This document shows positions 57,248-64,000 of a stretch of 64,000 nucleotides of DNA, in pieces (the stretch's first letter is position 1; the number at the start of each line of letters is the position of its first letter). A model generated the notes under the pieces. It saw only the letters and a list, made by a program, of their open reading frames with translations, did no database searches and was not told the DNA's origin. The stretch covers positions 5,402,209 to 5,466,208 of the forward strand of contig NC_049911.1 of assembly GCF_001411555.2 (NCBI RefSeq). The letters are read 5' to 3'. This DNA comes from Juglans regia (taxonomy: Eukaryota > Streptophyta > Magnoliopsida > Fagales > Juglandaceae). Both the position numbers and the translations under genes were made by a program.

Positions 57248-58423
57248 TGCAATGTTTTTCAAAGTAGCTCCCTAAATCAGGATGTACTTCACAATTAAAA
57301 TATTTTCTGCTCAAACGAACCGATCCATAACAAACAAAAATTTCAACAACCGCATAACAAATTAAAATAAGATGAGGGACTTCGATCATATATAATATAT
57401 GTCAATTAGAGGAAAAGTTCTAACTCAATTACCCCTGAAAGATTCTTCATGTTACGATCAATATTAACATATGAAAGATGAGGCCTCATATATAATTGTG
57501 GTAGGTTGTTTTGACATGAGTAATGCTAGATACAGTTTTAAGTTATACAAATTTAGTGTATTCTATTTAAAAAAAAATAGAGTCTATCATTAAAAAAATA
57601 ATTTTTTAAGATTAATCTCAAATTTACCAACTTTTTAAAAAGAGGCTTACACACCTAAAACTATAAATATCATACATTTGTCACTTTGATAGCGGTCAAT
57701 ACAATCAATTGCTAATTATTATAAGTATGTTGGTGTCATTATTTTGTTTTTTTATTTAAAGTAGTTGGTGTCACCAATTTACTAATAATTATTATACACA
57801 TGTGATTATTGTAGTAAATGTAAGTCCTTGATTAAAGAACAGGAAACTTTCCTTCCACAATATATGATATTATTCTCTAGCTAGCTAGTATATAATGCTA
57901 ACCTCATGACCTGTATACATTGAATATTCTATACTAACTACTCTTCTTTTTTTAATGGAAAAAGGTGATGCTTTGGAATCTGAACAAATCTCGTGTAAAG
58001 AAGAAGCTGTACAACTGTATTGCATTAATTGGTTTAGTTAAAGGAGAAAACTACTTTGTCCTCTCAAGCTTACAGATTAATTTGACCACTTACTAAATTT
58101 TTTTTTTTATTCAGTAATTTAAAGTGTATTGAAATATTTTTTAAACATTTAAATATATTAAAAAATATGAAAAGAAAAAAGAAATAAAAAACTAAAGAGC
58201 AGTAAGCTTGAACAGGCTACATTGGATGGCAGAGTAGCCCGAGTCTTAGCCCAATGCTAGTTAAATGTAAATATTGATGAAGACGTCTAAAAACTACTCT
58301 ACATTGACTTAGCCATAGATCAATTAATTAAGATGGAGTTTCGCTACAGATGCTCAACAAATATGTAAGGAAATATTGTCGATTTAGGAAAATAATTTTT
58401 AATTCTTAGTTTCTCATTTTCCC
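57248..58423. repeat. Tandem segmental duplication, right unit
   Basis: Matches 50765-51510 with the same order of anchors and continues beyond the nested LTRs at 62990-63490. It is clearly diverged from the left unit. Confidence 0.72.
57528..57676. mobile_element. Palindromic MITE (GAGTAATGCT family)
   Basis: Starts GAGTAATGCTAGATACAG. The arms around GATTAATCTCAAATTTACC are inverted. It interrupts sequence that is continuous in the other duplication unit at about 51060. Confidence 0.6.
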
Positions 58424-58428
58424 CCAAT

Positions 58429-61400
58429 TGTGAAGCCCAGCCCCAAGTCCAATATTTTAGTTTACTATCTTTTGTCATTGTAGACCTGGCCCTAGGAAGT
58501 CCAAACTAGGACCTAAAACATAGCCCCTTACCCCGTACGACGACGTTTTGGCTTAAAGGGGTTAAAACCCTAAGTTCTTCCTTCTTCATATTTCCTTTCC
58601 TTCCTCCTCTACTAGAGTCGAACTGTAACACCCATTCTCATAGGCTAGAAGCATTACGTATTTTTTATAAAAATAAATCCAGGAAAGGATCTCAAATATC
58701 ATAAATGAAATTAGAAATTTATTTTGTAGAAAAAGGTCTAATAAAATGTCTTCAAAAAATATTAAATGAATAAACTGAATAAATTCATATCATAAAATCA
58801 TGTTTTATTTTAGAAAGTCTAAAACTAAAATTAACTGCTCCTTCTATTCTTGGCCTGCATGCTCGTATTCATATCCTCACCTGAGTGGTTAAAAACATGA
58901 AAACAAACTAAAATGAGTTAAAGATTCAGTAAGAAATCCATCACAATGTAAACATAATAAATATAAGGTTTTCACAAAAATTTTCATGCTGAGAGTTTAA
59001 AATTAATGATTGTTCATACTGATGTTTATGCTATGTATTTCTGATTTAACTGAATTAACTGACTGATCTATCTGATTTAACTGATTTATTTGACTGGCCA
59101 ACACACTTAACCCTATGTGTGAGGTTGTACACAGGTCCCACATCCCGCGGCCGCAAGGGGAGCCGCTGATAGTATTCTGGCATACTATGGTGGACCACGC
59201 TTGAGCCTGTGGCTTGCACATCCACCCTAAAACTGAACTGCATTGGTACCATGCATCTGACTGGGCATCTGATTAACTGATCTAATTTTATCTTGCACTT
59301 GAAATTAAGATAGCTTACGTGTTTTATACACATGAGATGCATAACATAATACATACATAATTATAATTTCTGAATTTAAACATGATGTGGAATGACATGA
59401 TCGTATGCTATGTTGGATGACATGTTTGCATATGACATGAGTGGTGCATAAATAATGGCTGTCAATGAACTGGCTTGAATAATACTTATAAATAAGTTGA
59501 ACTATGATGATCCTAATTTGTGATCAAAATTACTTACCTCGCTGCGCTTCTTCTTGAATATCACTTCGTAACTCGACACCTATACGCAATAATAACTATC
59601 ACTAAATTTGTTTGGGAACAATATGTACTAATATCCTACTAAATTAAATTCGCATCGTAAAACATAATCAAATAAATATTATGTTTATCACAAAACCAAT
59701 GAATACTGATATCTTAAATTATTTACAATACTAATAGCATATTCTCACTTTCAAAATATAACTTAGTATAATACTTTAAGATATGATCAAGTTTATTAAA
59801 ATAAGTAATAAAAACCTCAATTCTTAAAATAGGTTTCCTTTCTTAACAAAATTATTAAATCTTATAAGAAACTAATAAATATTAATATTGTTTAATATGC
59901 TTAACATAATAATTTATTAAAATTCTACTAAATAGACAAAAGAATATTAACAAAATATTAGGCTCAATAATATATTTTAAAACATATTTCAAATTCTTTC
60001 AACACTTTCTTATAAGATGAGCATTTGACTAATATATTTATTTAATTAAAAACTTGTGTTTAAAATCATCAGCCTAGTCTTAATTGAGAAAACAATCCAT
60101 TTAAAAATAACTAGAATAATTTCTGTAAAAGTGTAACCTGGCCCATATTACTTTTAAAACATAAATCCATTTGAAAATAAGCCCAGCATACTTGTCTCAG
60201 GAAAAGCACTGGCCGAATGGGCTTAGGGCCCAAAGGCCCGTTATGAAACAAACAATCTAGAGATTTAGAATTCACGGAAACAAAACAAAAAGAAACAAGC
60301 CGTGCGATAATAGAGGAACTCACCGAGAGAGGGAGAAGGCCACTGCGATGGTGGTCTGGGTTGCTAGCGAGGGTCACAACGGCGCAATCGGAGACTCCTC
60401 TGAGTATGGTTGTGCGATGCAGAGAGAGTGGGAGAGAGAGTGAGGATTTGTTGAGCCGAAAAGTAACCGAGAATGAGAGAGAGAGAACCGTAAAACCGAA
60501 AAGCTAAGGAGAGAAACTAGTGGTCGACGGCGGTGGGCTTACTGGAAGGGAGTGGGCTTGATGGGGCTGCGCTGGTAGGTGGTTTCTGTGGCCGAGGAGA
60601 GGGTAGACTGCTGCGGTGGCTACTGGACAGAGTAAAAGGCTTATGCACAAGTGAGTTTCTTCGTATTTTTGTGTGTTTAAAACGGAGATTTTTTTAGGAA
60701 ATTTACCTATATACCCTAAATCCATGACTAGTATGTTACACGAACACTTGCTCTTCATCCTTCCCAGTAGTTGCCTTCTACCCCACTTCTTCGGCACCAC
60801 TGCATCGCCGCCACACCAACCTCGTCGTTGCTAGTAGTCCATCGATATCTCTGTTCCTAGGTCCCTTTTGTTTTTGCTTCTCTTTGTCTCTCAGCCATCT
60901 TCCCTCTCAGCTGTAGCCGCACCCCACACCATTATCATTGGAGATGTCTCAGGCAGCCACCTGTAAGGCTTCGTCCTTCTCTCTCTATCACCTCCTAACT
61001 TTTGCTTGATTCCCTGTCGCAGTGTTGTTCCAACAACTGCCCCATTGCTGTCTTCATCGTTATGACGGGCCGCCCCTGCTCATCACTGATCAACCTCAAG
61101 GCCCAACAAATGTCTCCATCTCAGTGATGCCATTCTTCCCATATATCTCTCTCCCTCTCACCCTCTATCCCTTAGTTAAGGCGTCGCAACTGTGAATCGC
61201 CACCCTCCGCTACTCATTGAAGGTAGTCCGACCACCCCCATCCCTCCAGTTCCAACTCGGCCTCTCCCCTCTCAGATCTTCCCCAATATCGAAACCATAT
61301 TTCTCTCTCTCTCTCTCTAAGGGTTTTACTTACCGTCGCCAACCAACACCAACCACTGGTAGTCCCCCTTTTCATCCCTTGAGTTCATCATATCCGCCAC

Positions 61401-62851
61401 CAACAACTTTTCACATGTTGAGTCTCGGTTACCCTAAAAACCACCATTATTCACTGTGCCCCGCCATCGCTGCAGCCGTACTTTGTCCCTCTTGACGCTA
61501 CCATAATAAACTATGTGCCAGTCTGTTTTCATATTAATTTTTAGGCATCGTCAGTTTTAACTAACTGTTTTCTATCTCGCAGTGACTTGCATGCACACAC
61601 GAGATACCTTAGATAGCGTGCTCAATCATCCAAGATTGCCTTTCACATTGTAAGTAAAACCCTAGGCTGACCCTTGGAATACTGACATTGGAAAATTGTT
61701 TAACTGTGTTGTTACAGTTTGGTTGTGTTGGAATTATTGGCCGAGGGTCGGGTAAAGTATTGGGAATTGCATGTAGTTATGATTTGTGAATCTGTGTGTT
61801 GTTCGATCATTGGTTAATGTATTATTGCCATGTCATCCAGTATCTGTTTGTTCACGCATCTGCGTTATTAATTATTGTTATTTACCTTTATTGTATTAAT
61901 TGTGCTTTGATCCATGTATGTGCTGTGATTAATTTATCAATTGTGCTATGTTCTCTGGTTGTGCTGTGAAACTGATAAATTGTGTTAGTTTTATTTATTC
62001 AAAACTTGTTTTGTGGGTGGGTGCCTATCACGACCCCAAGCCGAGATGGGGCATTATGTCGGTGGAACTCTTCTAGTCACTCGAGAGCATGTCAATTTAA
62101 GTGACGTCTACAGGATTGTCGCTGGTTAACAACGGGCTTGGATGAGACAATAAAGCTCTGAGGCCGACACCGTAGCCTTTTGCTGGCAGAGGCTAAAGGA
62201 TACTTCATCACAGACACCATGCTCATTATCCGTGATGTGACAAAGGGAGCTAGAGTGTGCACATGGTCCCTTGGGGAGAGCATGGTGCATGCTGTTATTA
62301 AATGGATATGTGGATTTCTGAATATGTGGTTTTGCTAGGACTATTGAGAAGAAAATTGGTTTGGTGCAATTTTGGTAATGCTTAAAGATCTCAATTTTCT
62401 CCTTTATTGTGAAATGTGTATAATTTTTCATGTTTGTATTTTTGGGTATCATTCTTTTGGCTTTACTTGTTAAGATTGCGAAATCTCACTTTGGTGTCCC
62501 CACCTGCAGTTCCATTCTGCGAAACCGTAGACTTTGATGCAGAGGAAGGTTATGAGCTTGGAGGATCAGCTCCTTTCATTTAGTCGGATGACTATATAAA
62601 TTTTATATCAGGGATTGGGAGACTAGTGGCTTATGGATTATTTTGTTGGAGTTGTAATTTGAATTTTCTGGTATTCTTAGAATTCATTGATTGCCATTTT
62701 TATTTTTTTGCTGCCAATTTACTGTACACATTTATTGAGCATGCGAGCACACACTTATTTTAATGTTATGGAAGGACTGTTTGACCCAAGTGGCCAGCAT
62801 CTCGACGTCGTGACTCCTGCTAGAATCCAAGTGGGGGTCAAAGGCACCACA
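58429..62851 (+). mobile_element. Outer solo LTR, about 2.3 kb without its insertion
   Basis: It begins TGTGAAGCCCAGCCCC and ends GGGGGTCAAAGGCACCACA. The exact 5-bp repeat CCAAT flanks it (58424-58428 and 62852-62856). It contains the 230-bp core found at 40740-40995 in reverse (GAGATGGGGCATTAT, GGATTGTCGCTGG, CATGGTCCCTTGGGG). It is interrupted at 58624 by another solo LTR. The ORFs at 61217-61495 and 62126-62452 are chance frames in LTR sequence. Confidence 0.82.
58624..60740. mobile_element. Inner solo LTR, 2.12 kb, nested
   Basis: Ends TGTAACACCC and TATGTTACA. The exact 5-bp repeat CGAAC flanks it (58619-58623 and 60741-60745). It resembles the other solo LTRs in length, termini and a GC-rich core (59105-59225), but I found no long match, so it is a different subfamily. 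Orientation is uncertain; the purine-rich GAGAGAG end at 60420-60490 suggests - as in 40069-42257. Confidence 0.78.
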
Positions 62852-62856
62852 CCAAT

Positions 62857-63564
62857 GGTCATCATCTTTCTCTATTTGTGAATCCTAGAAAACCTCGAAA
62901 ATAATAAAAAATAATAATTTAGCCAACCTCATTCCTAATTCAATGTGGGAAGAAATTGATTGAGGTTAGCTAAAGCCACTAGAATGTCATTTTTAACTCA
63001 AATTAGGGTACAATCATGCATAAACCAATGTTAATGCTCTCAAGTCAATTATGCATGGCTGCATGGGTTACTTGCACATGGATGAATGTGATCGTTGTGC
63101 CTAACCCATTTCCTTTTTCGCAACTACGACTGTCCCGTTAAAGTTGTAGTACTTCGACATACATTGAGGAGATGATCAGGAGCTAGGAGAAACAATATTG
63201 CATGTTTGCACTTTGCATGATGTGTTTGAGAGAACTGTCTTGAAGCTAGCATGCAGATTGATTCGGTGTGGCGGCAGCCCGGCCATATGCATGATGTGGT
63301 GTTGTTTTCCCATGCTCATTCATATAACCTCCGTACATATGGACATTAAGGAAATGGACAACTCATGTATATTGTATCATTCAATATATAAATATATATT
63401 TTAATACTAATATTGCTGCTTATGCTTGGATAGGAAAAAGTCTAGGTCCGACACATGACACAGTGCCAAACAATAGTAAATGATAATTTAATGTAGAGCT
63501 TAACTTTATACCCATTATAAATTAAAAAAACTGGTCATGTTGATTTCAATCAATTATACAGTCG

Positions 63565-63613
<49 letters not shown>

Positions 63614-64000
63614 CCTGTATTGCCATTCTTATTTATATTTAATATTTATGATCTCAAATATTCTTTGTGGGTCAGCTACAAGAAGATTACAATAGCCATT
63701 ACCTTATCAGTGATGATAGGCTGCCAGCGGCGCCGCCCCCAAGCAAAATTTATTTTTTATTTCATATTTTTTAATATTTTTAAAAAATAAAAAAATATTA
63801 ATATACTAATAATCACTTCTTTAATTAATAAATAAAAAAATAGATAAATACATGAGTGATAAAAAAAAAATGAGTGGGCCGGCATAGTAGCTCATTTATT
63901 TAATCAATAAGTAAAATAAATAAATAAATACATGAGTTATCAAAAAAAAAAAAAAGCAGACATATAACATTATCTTACCTTATTATCGTTAGTTTAACAA
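62857..64000. other. Right flank, non-coding, end of duplication unit 2
   Basis: 62990-63490 matches 51515-51829 plus 56656-56860. After it come an (AT)n microsatellite at 63571-63611 and AT-rich palindromic sequence at about 63740-63960 (TAATATTTTTAAAAAATAAA and relatives). No gene seen to the end of the window. Confidence 0.5.
63571..63611. repeat. (AT)n microsatellite
   Basis: About 20 uninterrupted AT units. Confidence 0.9.

Larger units (their letters stand above)
56656..58423. other. End of duplication unit 1 and start of unit 2, non-coding
   Basis: 56661-56710 completes the unit interrupted by copia (compare 63420-63475: CTTATGCTTG, GACACATGACACAGTGC). A 140-bp insert at about 56712-56850 has TTGCGACC, TTCGCAATC and CTCGCAAATAA motifs and is absent from 63475. 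Unit 2 runs from 57248, with the palindromic MITE at 57528-57676 inserted. An AT-rich element with CTCAAGCTTAC and GTAAGCTTGA ends lies at about 58065-58215. Confidence 0.5.

Noticed and set aside
60111..60377. 88-aa ORF on the - strand
   Set aside because: Inside the inner solo LTR; the LTR termini and duplication explain the segment.
61217..61495. 92-aa Pro/Ser-rich ORF
   Set aside because: Inside the outer solo LTR, low complexity, no homologue recognised.

Overview
The window is plant nuclear DNA: AT-rich, GT-AG introns, plant gene families, and roughly half of it recognisable transposon sequence. The most abundant MITE families (GAGATGAG-type ends, and palindromic elements ending in GAGTAATGCT) remind me of Fagales genomes, especially the walnut family. 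That placement is recall-based and tentative.

Three intact protein genes are seen, all on the + strand. At 3744-5834 is an intronless L-type lectin receptor kinase. A lectin-only paralogue fragment, closed by an in-frame stop, runs off the left edge (1-368). At 21078-28004 and 31998-38539 lies a tandem pair of rhamnogalacturonate lyase genes of polysaccharide lyase family 4. Each has 16 coding exons that I could join in frame with GT-AG junctions (687 and 683 aa), and all intron positions and phases correspond. Upstream copy 1 carries Ile where copy 2 and the family carry a Lys that, by spacing, matches the catalytic Lys of the fungal enzyme.

Mobile DNA: 2.2-2.5 kb holds a solo TRIM LTR broken by a small retroposon. 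At 7.9-9.9 kb there is a hAT-like element and three MITEs in a row. At 12.2-16.9 kb is a degenerate L1-type LINE. At 17.8-18.1 kb is a complete 330-bp TRIM. A dispersed repeat recurs at 10.0-11.2 and 18.9-20.6 kb, the second copy carrying a clean TA-flanked MITE. Several MITEs sit inside the lyase introns. From 40 to 46 kb, two inversely oriented solo LTRs with 5-bp target duplications flank or enter a decayed gypsy element. Two hAT-like elements lie at 47.9-48.7 and 49.2-50.2 kb. A full-length but dead Ty1-copia element with 319-bp LTRs occupies 51830-56655 on the - strand. At 58.4-62.9 kb one solo LTR is nested inside another.

Removing the copia element and the nested LTRs reveals an old tandem duplication of non-coding DNA (about 50.8-57 kb against 57.2-63.5 kb). 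A 19-codon alpha-tubulin start fragment at 18530 is the only captured host-gene piece I recognised. The genes show no operon-like or pathway link, although receptor kinase and pectin lyases both act at the plasma membrane or cell wall. No CRISPR, rRNA or tRNA was recognised.
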